NCBI GenBank assembly: GCA_945906305.1
Contig: CAMDQT010000016.1
Location: 1-64,000 of the forward strand
Reading direction: 5' to 3'
Origin: Ferrithrix thermotolerans DSM 19514
Lineage (GTDB): Bacteria; Actinomycetota; Acidimicrobiia; Acidimicrobiales; CAIXPF01
Length of the DNA stretch: 64,000 bases
A program made the translations under genes and the position numbers. The notes beneath the pieces were generated by a model, which searched no databases, had not been told where the DNA came from, and worked only from the letters and a program-made list of their open reading frames with translations. Positions 33,746-43,001 of this stretch are shown here, piece by piece (positions within the stretch are counted from its first letter, which is position 1; each line of letters opens with the position of its first letter).

Positions 33746-34240
33746 ATGACCGATCGTATGGAACTCACGATGGGCAACTTGGTGAAGATGAGCGAAGAGG
33801 TACGCTCGGAGTCCGGTCCGGCCGACACCACCAAGTCCTTCAACGAGGCGCTCATCGCCGAGTTCCGGGCCAACGGGGGCAAGCTTTCGGGCGAACTGGC
33901 CCGTTCACGGTTCCTGCTGTTGAGCACCAAAGGAGCCAAGTCGGCCAAGGAACGGATCAGCCCGCTCGCCTACCTCAGCATCGACGAACGCCTCTTGATC
34001 ATCGCCTCGATGGGCGGCGCGCCGTCAAGCCCGGCCTGGTATCACAACCTCGTCGCCAACCCCGAGGTCACGGTGGAGATCGGCGCGGACACCTACCAGG
34101 CGCGTGCCGCGGTCACCGAAGGGCCCGATCGCGACGACCTATTCGCCAAGGTCTGCGCCAAAATCTCCACCTTCGCCGAATACCAGAGCCGGACCACGCG
34201 GGTGATCCCCGTGGTCGAACTCATCCGCCTCGAGGCCTGA
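33746..34240 (+). CDS. Deazaflavin (F420)-dependent nitroreductase/quinone reductase family protein
   Basis: 164 residues. The split-barrel family to which mycobacterial Ddn belongs is recognised by SRFLLLSTKGAKSAKERISPLAY, the PAWYHNLVANPEVTVEIG stretch and the terminal TTRVIPVVELIRL. It uses reduced F420 to reduce quinones or xenobiotics, often at the membrane. GGGAGG lies 6-11 nt before the ATG at 33746, which fixes the start within a longer open frame. TATCCT further upstream may be its -10. The protein implies that the organism makes F420, consistent with the LLM enzymes in the window. Confidence 0.9.
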   Translation: MTDRMELTMGNLVKMSEEVRSESGPADTTKSFNEALIAEFRANGGKLSGELARSRFLLLSTKGAKSAKERISPLAYLSIDERLLIIASMGGAPSSPAWYHNLVANPEVTVEIGADTYQARAAVTEGPDRDDLFAKVCAKISTFAEYQSRTTRVIPVVELIRLEA

Positions 34241-34267
34241 CCGGGAGCGGCCGGGCCGCGGACCAAC

Positions 34268-34273
34268 TACGGT
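34268..34273 (+). promoter_or_regulatory. Candidate -10 (TACGGT) for the MFS gene
   Basis: TACGGT is 8 nt before the ATG at 34282. It supports that ATG over the GTG at 34276 as the start. Confidence 0.35.
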
Positions 34274-34281
34274 CCGTGGCC

Positions 34282-35565
34282 ATGGATGCAGGGCCCAACG
34301 CGGTGGACACCGGCAGATCAGAACCCCGTTACTACGGCTGGGTCATCGCCTGGACCGCCTTCGCCGTACTCACGGTGGCCTACGGCGTGCAGTACTGCTT
34401 CGGGGTTTTCCTTCCCTTCATCGAGAAGGACCTCGGCGTCAGTCGCACCATGGGCACCCTGGCGTTCGCGGTCTATGTCTTCGTGTACTCGTCGCTCTCC
34501 GCCGCGTCGGGTCTGCTCACCGACCGCAAAGGGCCACGCTACGTGCTCGTCCTAGGGGCGGCGTTCCTCGGGACGGGCTATCTGCTCACCTCCCAGGCCC
34601 GCAACTCGTGGCAGCTGGTTGTGGCCCTCGGGCTCGTGGCTGGTATCGGCATGAGCGCGGCGTTCGTACCGTGCAATGCCACCGTGGTGCGCTGGTTCAT
34701 GCACCGCCGCGGGAGAGCGCTGTCGATCTCCACCAGCGGATCGAGTTTCGCCTCCGTGGTCATTCCCCTGGCCATGGGCAGCCTGGTCGACTCGTTCGGC
34801 TGGCGCACGCTCTACGTGGCCGGAGCCGGATTAGCCACCATCACCCTGCTCGTCGGTTCACGGTTGATGTACCGCGACCCCGAGTCCAAGGGCCTCAGCA
34901 TCCACAACGAGATGGGGGCCAACACCGAACCCACCGCCGCGAGCGCCAATGACGTGGTCAGCCTCGACCTGCGGGCGGCGTCGCGTACCGTGGACTTCTG
35001 GCTGATCGTAGGAGTGTTCCTGTTTACCTGGCTCGTGGTGTTCATCCCCCTGGTACACCTATCGCCCTACGCCAAGGACGCCGGGGCCTCCTCGAGCGTG
35101 GCGGCTGCCCTGGTCAGTTTGATCGGTCTGGGCGGGCTGTTCGGCCGGGGCCTGTCGGGCAACGCGTCAGACCGCCTGGGGCGGCTCGCCACACTCACCG
35201 TCACCTTGATCATGCAGATCGTGGCCTTCCTGGCCTTCGCCGCCTCCACCTCGCTGCCGGTACTCATCCCCGCCGCCGCCCTGTTCGGGATGGGCTACGG
35301 GGGCTCCACCGTGTTGTTTCCCGCCCTGGCCGGAGACCGCTTCGGGCGGGCCTACGCCGGTGCCATCGTCGGTGCGGTGTTCGCCGGTGCGGGCTCGTTG
35401 GGCGCCTTCGGACCGTTCGTGGCGGCCTGGATCCGTGACCAAACCGGCAGCTACGGCTGGGCGTTCGTGGTGGCGGCGGCAGCCAATGCCGTCTCGTTGC
35501 TGTTCGTGGCCGGACTGCACTGGTCGAGTCGGCGCGCCCCCCAGCCAGGGGTGGCGTTGGCCTGA
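34282..35565 (+). CDS. Major facilitator superfamily transporter (OFA/monocarboxylate type)
   Basis: 427 residues with about twelve hydrophobic segments. GWVIAWTAFAVLTVAYGVQYCFGVF opens the first helix and SAASGLLTDRKGPRYVLVLGA is the MFS signature loop between helices 2 and 3. RLGRLATLTV is the equivalent in the second half. The layout resembles oxalate/formate antiporter-like and monocarboxylate carriers, which move organic acids across the inner membrane. A position among CoA-transferase and acid-activating genes agrees with organic acid uptake, but the solute is unknown. ATG 34282 was taken, with GTG 34276 possible. Confidence 0.85.
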   Translation: MDAGPNAVDTGRSEPRYYGWVIAWTAFAVLTVAYGVQYCFGVFLPFIEKDLGVSRTMGTLAFAVYVFVYSSLSAASGLLTDRKGPRYVLVLGAAFLGTGYLLTSQARNSWQLVVALGLVAGIGMSAAFVPCNATVVRWFMHRRGRALSISTSGSSFASVVIPLAMGSLVDSFGWRTLYVAGAGLATITLLVGSRLMYRDPESKGLSIHNEMGANTEPTAASANDVVSLDLRAASRTVDFWLIVGVFLFTWLVVFIPLVHLSPYAKDAGASSSVAAALVSLIGLGGLFGRGLSGNASDRLGRLATLTVTLIMQIVAFLAFAASTSLPVLIPAAALFGMGYGGSTVLFPALAGDRFGRAYAGAIVGAVFAGAGSLGAFGPFVAAWIRDQTGSYGWAFVVAAAANAVSLLFVAGLHWSSRRAPQPGVALA

Positions 35566-35649
35566 GCCCTGCGGCAAACCCAATCCGCGCCCGCCGGCTC
35601 ATCGTGGCGCCGGGACCAATGGCCACGAGCCATAGGCTCGAGGACGAAT

Positions 35650-35655
35650 TATCCT
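35650..35655 (+). promoter_or_regulatory. Candidate -10 (TATCCT) for the secreted protein gene
   Basis: TATCCT ends 6 nt before ATG 35662 and there is no ribosome-binding site. This is one of the clearest leaderless arrangements in the window. Confidence 0.5.
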
Positions 35656-35661
35656 GGGCTT

Positions 35662-38061
35662 ATGGGTCCCCACAAAGCTTCGCTCGCCGTCGCCTGCCTC
35701 ATAGCCTTTGTGGGTCTCGCCGCAAGCTGCGCCGGATCGGAAGTGAGGACCCCTGGCGCCGCGCCAGCCGGTGCGGTGAGCGGGCCCAACGCCGGGGCCG
35801 AAGAGGCCACGACGATCATCGCCGACAGTCACGACACCTCGCCCGCGCTGCGCGACATCGCCCCCGCCCCGCTCACCGCCGCCCGCAAGCGGGGAGCCGA
35901 GCGCAAAGATATTTCCCCTCACCCCAAAGGCGATGGACGAGACGCTGCGCTGCAAGCCCCTCCAGCAGCATCGAAGCTGCCCGCACCGACGGTGTTGGCC
36001 CCAAGCCTCGGCGGCGGCTTTGACGGGCCGGCGGCGAACGGCATGTCACCTCCGGACACCTCCTCGGCCATCGGCCCCAACCACGTCGTCACCGCGGTGA
36101 ACACCAACCTGCTCATCCAGAACAAGGCCGGCACGATCCTGTATGGCCCTGTCGGCATCAACACCGTATTCAGCGGCTTCGGCGGAGCGTGCCAGAACAC
36201 CAACGACGGCGATCCGCTAGTCCGATTTGACCTGTTGGCGCAGCGTTTCATTCTCACCCAGTTCGCCAACAGGTCCGTCTCAAGTGGCCCGTTCTACGAG
36301 TGCATCGCGGTGTCCGCCAGCGGCGATCCAACCGGCTCGTGGCACCGCTACTCCTTCATGTACCCCGACTTCCCCGACTATCCCAAGCTCGGCGTGTGGC
36401 CCGACGCGTACTACGTGACCTACAACATGTACAAGGCGACAACCACTGCCTGGGCAGGACCAAAGGTGTGCGCCCTGGACCGAGCCAAGATGCTGGATGG
36501 TTTGAGCGCAACCCAGCAATGTTTCAGCCTCTCAAAACTTTACGGTGCGCCCCTGCCGCCCGATGTCGACTCGGCCGCCCCACCGCCGAACGGCTCCCCG
36601 GCACCGATGGTGAGCCTGGGCTTGTCGGGCACGACGCTGGCGTACTGGTCCCTCAAGGTCAATTGGGCCACTCCCGCCAGTAGCACCATCACCGGCCCCA
36701 CGGCCTTGACCGTGGCCGCCTACACCCCAGCCTGCGGCGGCGGCGTGTGCATCCCACAGCAGGGAACGGCCACAAGGCTCGACTCACTCGGCGATCGCCT
36801 GATGAACCGCTTCGCATACCGAAACTTCGGCGACCACGAGTCTTTCTTGGTATCACATTCCGTGAGCGCCAATGGCACAACCGGGGTGCGCTGGTACGAA
36901 TTGCGTCGCAGCGGCACGGCACTGTCGGTCTACCAGCAGGGCACCTACGCGCCCGACGGCACGGCGCGCTGGATGCCCAGCATCGCCATGGACGGGGTCG
37001 GCAATATCGCGATCGGCTATTCCGCGTCGAGTGCCAGCATGTTCCCTGCTATCAGGGTGAATGGGCGCCTCTCGGGTGATGCCCTTGGCACCCTCGGACA
37101 GGGTGAAACCACCGTCAAAGCCGGTGGTGGTGCCCAGACTGGCTCCCTGACCCGGTGGGGTGACTACGCCACCATGAGCATCGACCCCGCCGATCAGTGC
37201 ACGTTCTGGTTCTCCACCGAATACCTCAAGGCATCGGGGTCCTACAACTGGTCGACGTACACCAGTCCGTTCAAGCTTCCCGGCTGCTCCGTGCCGATCA
37301 CGCCCGACTTCTCCCTGACACCCAACCCAACAACCGCCACCGTCGCCGTCGGCAGGTCGACCAGCTTCACTATCGCCACCTCCAACCAGGGCACGGCGCA
37401 AAGCGTCGTCCTGTCCGCCTCCGGCCTACCGCCAGGGGCCACCGCCACCTTCAACCCCGCGACGATCACCTCGGGCGACAGTTCCACGCTCACCATCGCT
37501 TCGTCGTCGTCCACCCCGGCGGGCACCTCGACCATTGTGGTGACCGGCACCGGCAGCAGCACCACGCGCAGCACGACGCTGTCCTTGACGGTCACGGGGC
37601 TTTCGCCGGCCAACAGCGTGGTCACCAACGGCATGTTCGAAGCGGGCACCAGCCTGACGGGCTGGACCAGGAGCGGCACCGTAGCCGCTATTACCAACCC
37701 AGCGGCCTATTCGGGATCATGGTCGGGCCGGGCCGGATCCACGACAGCCACCCAAGGCGACTCCAAGCTGACCACCACCGCTTTCACCGTCCCCACGGGC
37801 AAGACCACTCTGTCCTTTTGGTACAAGGTCAACTGTCCCGACACCGTCGCCTTCGACTGGGTGACCGCCACCCTGAACGACAAGACGAAGAAGACCGTTA
37901 CCACCATCCTGCCCAAAACCTGCAAAAACGACGGGGTCTGGAGACAGGTCAGCGTGGCCGTGGTCGCGGGGCGACAATACGTGCTGACCCTGATCAGCCA
38001 TGACGATAACTTTGCCGCCGATCCGACCTTCGCCCAGTTCGACCAGGTTCTGGTGAGCTGA
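35662..38061 (+). CDS. Large secreted protein with Ig-like and carbohydrate-binding-like C-terminal domains
   Basis: 799 residues, exported. A signal peptide (residues 1-22) ends in LAASC, a possible though non-ideal lipobox. A low-complexity Ala/Pro-rich stretch follows. The body (about 110-550) looks like a beta-rich, sialidase/propeller-type domain with conserved NGMSPPDTSSAIGPNHVV and RWGDYATMSIDP. Next comes an Ig-like module (about 550-655) rich in Thr/Ser. The final module, about 660-799, begins NGMFEAGTSLTGWTRSG and resembles a jelly-roll carbohydrate-binding domain. Similar proteins are annotated only as hypothetical. Surface binding or degradation of a polymer is possible; nothing catalytic can be assigned. 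Confidence 0.78.
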   Translation: MGPHKASLAVACLIAFVGLAASCAGSEVRTPGAAPAGAVSGPNAGAEEATTIIADSHDTSPALRDIAPAPLTAARKRGAERKDISPHPKGDGRDAALQAPPAASKLPAPTVLAPSLGGGFDGPAANGMSPPDTSSAIGPNHVVTAVNTNLLIQNKAGTILYGPVGINTVFSGFGGACQNTNDGDPLVRFDLLAQRFILTQFANRSVSSGPFYECIAVSASGDPTGSWHRYSFMYPDFPDYPKLGVWPDAYYVTYNMYKATTTAWAGPKVCALDRAKMLDGLSATQQCFSLSKLYGAPLPPDVDSAAPPPNGSPAPMVSLGLSGTTLAYWSLKVNWATPASSTITGPTALTVAAYTPACGGGVCIPQQGTATRLDSLGDRLMNRFAYRNFGDHESFLVSHSVSANGTTGVRWYELRRSGTALSVYQQGTYAPDGTARWMPSIAMDGVGNIAIGYSASSASMFPAIRVNGRLSGDALGTLGQGETTVKAGGGAQTGSLTRWGDYATMSIDPADQCTFWFSTEYLKASGSYNWSTYTSPFKLPGCSVPITPDFSLTPNPTTATVAVGRSTSFTIATSNQGTAQSVVLSASGLPPGATATFNPATITSGDSSTLTIASSSSTPAGTSTIVVTGTGSSTTRSTTLSLTVTGLSPANSVVTNGMFEAGTSLTGWTRSGTVAAITNPAAYSGSWSGRAGSTTATQGDSKLTTTAFTVPTGKTTLSFWYKVNCPDTVAFDWVTATLNDKTKKTVTTILPKTCKNDGVWRQVSVAVVAGRQYVLTLISHDDNFAADPTFAQFDQVLVS

Positions 38062-38066
38062 GCGGA

Positions 38067-38094
38067 CAGGTCGCAGCCGAGCACCGCCGACCTG
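38067..38094. terminator. Hairpin between convergent genes
   Basis: CAGGTCG and CGACCTG form a 7-bp perfect stem with a 14-nt loop, starting five bases past the stop of the secreted-protein gene and ending just before the stop of the opposing dehydrogenase gene. There is no T-run. Confidence 0.4.
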
Positions 38095-38095
38095 G

Positions 38096-39376
38096 TCAGC
38101 CCGGTGTCACCAGAGCATTGGTACGTACCTCTCGAAAGGCGACGCCGGCGTCCACGGCAGGCTCCTTGGGCAGGCCAAGTACCCGTTCGCCCATGATGTT
38201 GCGCTGAATGTCGTCGGTCCCGCCGGCGATGGATTGGGCCGGCGTGGACACGAGGATCTCAGCCACCAATCCCGCGTGATCGGTGTCGGGTCCATTCAGC
38301 ATGCCGTGAGCCCCCAGGATCGCGGTATGGGTGCGATCCGCGGCCCGGGCGGTCACGCTGGAGGCCAACTTGCCCAGCGAGCCTTCCGGCCCCGGTGCCT
38401 TGCCCGCGGCCCGGGCGGCCCTAGCCCGCTTTGCCGTCCAACGGGCGGACTGCTCGAAGGCCAGCGTGGCGGCAAAGGACTGGCGAACCACCGCGTCCTG
38501 CGAACGGCCGTGGGCGCGAACCTGGCCCTCGATCAGATCGATGCGGCCAGCGCGCTGCGGGTACCACTTGTAGGTCTCGCGGTACGCCGCCGCCTCCGCG
38601 TCGGACTCGCGGCGGGTGCGCCCAGCGGGAGCGTTGGACCGACCGGCGCCGCTACTGCGCTGACCGATGGCCGCGGCCATCCCCCGTTCGTGCATGAGGG
38701 TGGTGGTAGCAGCACCCCAGCCCCCACCGACGACACCGACCACATGATCGTGGCGCACCCTGGCATCGCTGAGGAACACCTCGTTGAAGCTGGCATGTCC
38801 GTTCATCTGGCGCAACGGGCGCACCTCTACGCCCGCTTGAGCCATGTCGATGACAAAGAAGGTAATCCCCCGGTGCTTGGCAACATCCCAGTCGGTACGG
38901 GCGAGCAGCATCCCGTAGTGGGCCTTGTGGGCACCGGTGTTCCACACCTTCTGGCCGTTCACCACCCATTCCTCACCGTCGCGCACCGCCCGGGTGGTCA
39001 GTCCCGCGAGGTCCGACCCGCTGCCCGGCTCGCTGAAGAGCTGGCACCATTTGTGCTCGCCCGTGATGATGGGCCGCAGGTAGGCGGCCTTGAGCGCATC
39101 AGAGCCGTGCTCCAAGATGGTATTGGCGGCCAAGCTCACCCCCGCCCCGGCGCCGGTTCCGACCGCGCCGAAGTTCCGGAACTCCTCGGTCACCACACTC
39201 GCTTGAGCGGCCGCCAATCCACGGCCATACCACTCACGGGGCCACACCGGACAACCCCAGCCGGAGTCCGCTAGTAGGCCACGCCATTCCAGCAGCGGTC
39301 GCTCCGGGTCCCAGTTCTGCTCCAGCCACGATCGCACCTCGTCGCGGACCGTCGCCGCGTCACGCTCCTCGGCCAT
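38096..39376 (-). CDS. Acyl-CoA dehydrogenase
   Basis: 426 residues. QLFSEPGSGSDLAGLTTRA and WVVNGQKVWNTGAHKA are the FAD-binding middle-domain motifs, and AGGTDDIQRNIMGERVLGLP is the C-terminal signature. The enzyme dehydrogenates an acyl-CoA in the cytoplasm using FAD. An Arg/Ala/Gly-rich segment of about 40 residues (roughly 242-285) follows MHERGMAAAIGQ and looks like an insertion or long surface loop. The start ATG 39376 has AGGGGGC upstream, and TACGCT about 35 nt further may be its -10. The subfamily resembles the FadE-type dehydrogenases of lipid and sterol breakdown. Confidence 0.9.
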   Translation of the reverse strand: MAEERDAATVRDEVRSWLEQNWDPERPLLEWRGLLADSGWGCPVWPREWYGRGLAAAQASVVTEEFRNFGAVGTGAGAGVSLAANTILEHGSDALKAAYLRPIITGEHKWCQLFSEPGSGSDLAGLTTRAVRDGEEWVVNGQKVWNTGAHKAHYGMLLARTDWDVAKHRGITFFVIDMAQAGVEVRPLRQMNGHASFNEVFLSDARVRHDHVVGVVGGGWGAATTTLMHERGMAAAIGQRSSGAGRSNAPAGRTRRESDAEAAAYRETYKWYPQRAGRIDLIEGQVRAHGRSQDAVVRQSFAATLAFEQSARWTAKRARAARAAGKAPGPEGSLGKLASSVTARAADRTHTAILGAHGMLNGPDTDHAGLVAEILVSTPAQSIAGGTDDIQRNIMGERVLGLPKEPAVDAGVAFREVRTNALVTPG

Positions 39377-39570
39377 GTGCAGCCCCCTGTCTCGTCGCGT
39401 CCGCCAGCGTAGACCCGGCCCGATCAGCCCAGCTCCGCATTGGCCCGCCTCCGTTCGACTCGCACGCTATGCAGGCGGTGCCCACCGGTCGGCCCCACCC
39501 GCGGAACGCGTGAACGCTAGGCCTAGAGTCTTGTTGCGGGCCGAGGCCCACCCGGCCGAGGAGACTGCCC

Positions 39571-40194
39571 GTGTTCGACGTCGAAAGCTGGCTCGCTTCT
39601 GGTGGCCTCTTGCTGCTCGCAGCCATCGTGTTCGCCGAAAGCGGCTTGCTGATCGGCTTCTTCCTGCCCGGTGACACCTTGCTGTTCATTGCGGGGTTCC
39701 TGTCTTCATCGGCCGGCGGGCCGATTCTGCCCTCCCTGCCCATCACCGCGGCGGTGGTGTTCCTCGCCGCCGTGGCTGGCGATCAGGTCGGCTACCTGTT
39801 CGGTCGGCGGCTCGGCCCGTCGCTGTTCACCCGGCCCCAAAGCCGCCTGTTCAACCCCAGCCGGGTTGTACATGCCCGGACGTTCTTCGATCGCAAGGGT
39901 CCAACCGCGGTGATCATGGCCCGCTTCGTGCCGGTGATGCGGACCTTCACCCCAATCGTGGCGGGGGTCGCGGCGATGCCCTATCGCACCTTCGTGCTGT
40001 ACAACGTCATCGGCGGCGCCCTATGGGGCATCGGGTTGACCACCGCGGGCTACTACTTCGGCGAGATCGACTTCGTGAAGAAGAACCTCGACTACGTCGC
40101 AGTGCTCATCCTCGCGGTTTCCTTGGTGCCGGTGTTGCTCGAATACCGCAAGATCCGGGCCCAACATAAGGTTCAGTCCCGCAACGAGGCGTGA
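39571..40194 (+). CDS. DedA-family membrane protein (VTT domain)
   Basis: 207 residues with four to five hydrophobic segments. The signature F-x-E-S-x-x-x-x-FF-PGD appears as VFAESGLLIGFFLPGDTLLF, here spanning the first re-entrant region. GDQVGYLFGRRLG and MARFVPVMRTFTPIVAGVAAMPYRTFVLYNVIGG follow in pieces, the second containing the conserved arginine. DedA proteins are inner-membrane flippases or transporters, several acting on polyprenyl phosphate or phosphatidylethanolamine. GTG 39571 is preceded by GAGGAG. It is convergent with murD 16 bp away, so a link to undecaprenyl-phosphate recycling is possible but unproven. Confidence 0.9.
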   Translation: MFDVESWLASGGLLLLAAIVFAESGLLIGFFLPGDTLLFIAGFLSSSAGGPILPSLPITAAVVFLAAVAGDQVGYLFGRRLGPSLFTRPQSRLFNPSRVVHARTFFDRKGPTAVIMARFVPVMRTFTPIVAGVAAMPYRTFVLYNVIGGALWGIGLTTAGYYFGEIDFVKKNLDYVAVLILAVSLVPVLLEYRKIRAQHKVQSRNEA

Positions 40195-40210
40195 CGGTCG
40201 GTCACCTCGG

Positions 40211-41524
40211 TCAGCGCATCTCAAGTTCGGACACCGCGTCGCGGAACACCCGGGCACGGTGAGTGAAGTCAGCGAAGGCATCGAAGCTCGCCGCGGCTGG
40301 CGACAACAACACCACCCCATCGGGTTGGGCCCACTGCCATGCCATCCGCACCGCCTGGTGCAAGTCCTCACCGGCCATGGTCTGCACCAAAGGGCCATGG
40401 GCCGCGTCGATGACCTCGCGCATTCGCGGACCCGTGGTGTAAAGGGTGAGCACCAGGGTCTCGAGGTCGCGTCGGGCCAAGGCCTCCGCCAGCGGGCCGT
40501 AGTCGATATTGCGTTCCATGCCCCCCACAATGAGGGCCACCCGCCGACCGGCAAAGGCTTGGACCGCGGCGATGGTGGGCAGCACATTGGTCGAAAGGCT
40601 GTCGTCGTAGAAGTCCACCCCGTCCACCGTGGTGACGTACTGCAGGCGGCTGGGCAGGCCCTCGAAACCGTGGCACGCCGCGGCCAAGGTCTGCTCATCG
40701 CCGCAACCAGGAACACCGAGTTCCTCCAGGCACACCCGGGCCAGCGCCGCGTTGGCCAGGTTGTGTTCACCCACCAGACCCAACTGTCCTGCCCACCGGC
40801 GCGTCGTCTGCTCGATAGCCACCCAACGAACGCGAGACCCGAGTAGATCCCGCCGCTGCCGCAGCACCTCGGCGTCGGCGGCGACCGTCAGTGCAGCACC
40901 TGGCTGCGAGCAGAGCGACAGCTTGTCCCGATGATAAGTCTCCAAGTCACCGTGCCAGGGCAGATGGTCTGCGCTGAGCGAGCTCACCACCACCAGCGGC
41001 GGGCTTGAGGCCACGTCAGTGGCCTGGTAGCTCGAGGTCTCGATCACCCAGAGATCGGCCTGCGCCGGGGCCGAGGGCGCATAGGGCGGCGCGCCCAGGT
41101 TGCCCCCGGCAAAGGCGTCCACGCCGAGGCGCTGGGCCAGGTGGGTTAAGACCGCGGTCGTGGTGGACTTGCCTTTGGTTCCGGTGATGCACACCACCTT
41201 GGACCGGTCGACCTCCTGCAGCCACAGACCAAGCCCACCGACCACGGCGACACCCGCCGCTTCGAGGCGGGCCACCTCAGGGCGGTAGCGGCTGATGCCG
41301 GGCGTCTTCACCACCACCGTCGCATCGAGCAGCGCGGCGAGACCCTCGCCCGCGGTGTTCAGCACCGTCTCGCCCGAGCCGATGCGCTCAGGCCGGTCGT
41401 CAACAATGACGGGCTCGAGACCTAAAGCGCGCAGCTTGGCCAGGTTCGCCGTGCCCTCGATACCAAGGCCCCACACGGCGACGCGCTCGTGGCGCAGGTC
41501 AGACCAGGAGATCAGATGGCGCAT
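40211..41524 (-). CDS. murD: UDP-MurNAc-L-alanine:glutamate ligase (MurD, probably MurD2-type)
   Basis: 437 residues of the Mur ligase fold. An N-terminal nucleotide-binding domain (VAVWGLGIEGTANLAKL), an ATP-binding central domain with GTKGKSTTT (from residue 115) and a C-terminal domain with FYDDSLSTNVLPTIAAV are all present. MurD adds glutamate to UDP-MurNAc-L-Ala in the cytoplasm. Its 5' end overlaps by 26 bp a gene for a MurL-like epimerase. In Xanthomonas this partner works with a MurD2 that adds L-Glu instead of D-Glu, so this gene is probably of that type. No other dcw-cluster gene is nearby. Confidence 0.88.
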   Translation of the reverse strand: MRHLISWSDLRHERVAVWGLGIEGTANLAKLRALGLEPVIVDDRPERIGSGETVLNTAGEGLAALLDATVVVKTPGISRYRPEVARLEAAGVAVVGGLGLWLQEVDRSKVVCITGTKGKSTTTAVLTHLAQRLGVDAFAGGNLGAPPYAPSAPAQADLWVIETSSYQATDVASSPPLVVVSSLSADHLPWHGDLETYHRDKLSLCSQPGAALTVAADAEVLRQRRDLLGSRVRWVAIEQTTRRWAGQLGLVGEHNLANAALARVCLEELGVPGCGDEQTLAAACHGFEGLPSRLQYVTTVDGVDFYDDSLSTNVLPTIAAVQAFAGRRVALIVGGMERNIDYGPLAEALARRDLETLVLTLYTTGPRMREVIDAAHGPLVQTMAGEDLHQAVRMAWQWAQPDGVVLLSPAAASFDAFADFTHRARVFRDAVSELEMR

Positions 41525-42848
41525 GACGAGGGGGGATGTGGTGCGGCCCTTGCGGGCGTAGCATCTTGGCCAACATCGCGGCCGGATCGGCCACTGCAGG
41601 GCTCAACTCGCGGGCCAGTGGGCCGAGCACGGGGCTGCCCAGCCGATCGACACGAGCCGCGGCGAGCAGCGCCGCCGTGATGCATTCCTCGACATCACCG
41701 ACGCACTCGAACGGCTTGTTCTCCCCCGAAAGGCCCGCCAGGGTACGAAACGCGGTGCTCAACTCGGCGTTGTCGAGCGGTTCGTTGCCGGCGAACACCG
41801 CTCGAAGCGCCTCGGCGGGCAAGAACGGGGCCAGCACGAGGTCCACAAAGCAGCATTTGTCACAGCGACCGCACCAGTGGTCGAGACGCGCCGCCCGATC
41901 GATGTGGAAGGCCCGGTTACAGCTGCGAAAGGCCCCGTGATAGGCGGTGAGTTCGGCGAAACGTTTGCCGACCCACAGCTCGCTGAAGGGTCGCAGCCAG
42001 GAGAAGTACGACAGCGGTGTCCGCAGCACGTCGGCGAGGGCGGATCGGAACAGCTCTTCGAAGGCGAGGGTCTTGGACCACTGGTGGTTCACCAGTCGGC
42101 CCTGGTGATCGACATTGCCCGACGATGCCGACCACTCGTTCGACATCACCACCGCGTCCCGGTCATCGAGCAGCGCTGCCATGACCGCGATGGCGGAGAT
42201 GATGGCGGTCACCGGAACATGCCCGTTGCGGTAGCCAAGGGCGGCGGAGCGCAGGACCTTTGGATCGAGCAGACGCTCGGCCCGCACCACCGGTAGGCCG
42301 CTGACCGCCGCCGCCTGCTCGAGAGCGTCGAAACGGTCCCCTTGACGCGACACCACGAACAGCGCCGCCGATGCTGCGCCGGGCCGGACTCCCTCGACGG
42401 TGACGATCGAGTCGATGCCGCCGCCGAAGGGGATGAGAGCTCGCTCGGCGGTGGCGGGCCGCGTCGTTCGGAACGGGATCGCCGCCGCGGCGTCGATGAC
42501 CAGACCGCTCAGATCAAGGTCGTTGCGATAGGCGTACTCACCGAGTCCGTCCCGATAGGACGCCTCGAGCAGGGCCCTTTCGCCCGGCGTGAGAGCGAAA
42601 GGCACCGAGACCAGCGGTGGTGCCGCGGCCTTGTAATAAGACAGGCCAGCGAGCAGGAACACCAGCCTGGCAGCCGCTTCGAGCCCCACTGGCTCGCGTC
42701 GGGCCGGAGCGAACGTCACCCATTCTTCAAACGCCAACTCGTCGAGGCCATAGCGACAACGCAGCCGGCCACTCGCCTTGTCGAAGTCGACATCGACATA
42801 GCGGAAGCAGGCGACCTGCTCGGGACGAAACCGGTCCGACCCGCTCAC
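41499..42848 (-). CDS. murL: MurL-like UDP-MurNAc-L-Ala-L-Glu epimerase
   Basis: 449 residues. The pyrophosphatase-type loop FGGGIDS (residues 141-147) shows an ATP-binding N-type PP-loop domain. A cysteine cluster HWCGRCDKCC (324-333) and WLRPFSELWVGKRFAELTAYHGAFRSCNRAF support the MurL family in blocks. MurL activates the terminal L-Glu of UDP-MurNAc-L-Ala-L-Glu with ATP and inverts it to D-Glu, replacing glutamate racemase. It starts at GTG 42848 without a visible ribosome-binding site. The overlap with murD places both in one transcript, which strengthens the assignment. Confidence 0.85.
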   Translation of the reverse strand: MSGSDRFRPEQVACFRYVDVDFDKASGRLRCRYGLDELAFEEWVTFAPARREPVGLEAAARLVFLLAGLSYYKAAAPPLVSVPFALTPGERALLEASYRDGLGEYAYRNDLDLSGLVIDAAAAIPFRTTRPATAERALIPFGGGIDSIVTVEGVRPGAASAALFVVSRQGDRFDALEQAAAVSGLPVVRAERLLDPKVLRSAALGYRNGHVPVTAIISAIAVMAALLDDRDAVVMSNEWSASSGNVDHQGRLVNHQWSKTLAFEELFRSALADVLRTPLSYFSWLRPFSELWVGKRFAELTAYHGAFRSCNRAFHIDRAARLDHWCGRCDKCCFVDLVLAPFLPAEALRAVFAGNEPLDNAELSTAFRTLAGLSGENKPFECVGDVEECITAALLAAARVDRLGSPVLGPLARELSPAVADPAAMLAKMLRPQGPHHIPPRHAPSDLLV

Positions 42849-43001
42849 CGGCGTGCTTGATCCGCCGCGAGGCGACAGCCGCTCATCGGTCGGACAACAA
42901 CGGCCCAGGCAACCACATCACGAGCCTACCCCGCTCCTCGGAGGGGCCCCGGTACGGCGGGCGCACCACCCCCGGTTCGGGCTCAGCGCCGATGCCAACC
43001 C

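Noticed and set aside
38234-39274. 346-codon plus-strand open frame over an acyl-CoA dehydrogenase
   Set aside because: Shadow frame; the dehydrogenase motifs on the minus strand are decisive.
42880-42935. Possible 11-codon uORF upstream of murL, behind TAGGCT
   Set aside because: The gap from TAGGCT to its ATG is only 4 nt, there is no coupling to murL and the ribosome-binding site is badly spaced.
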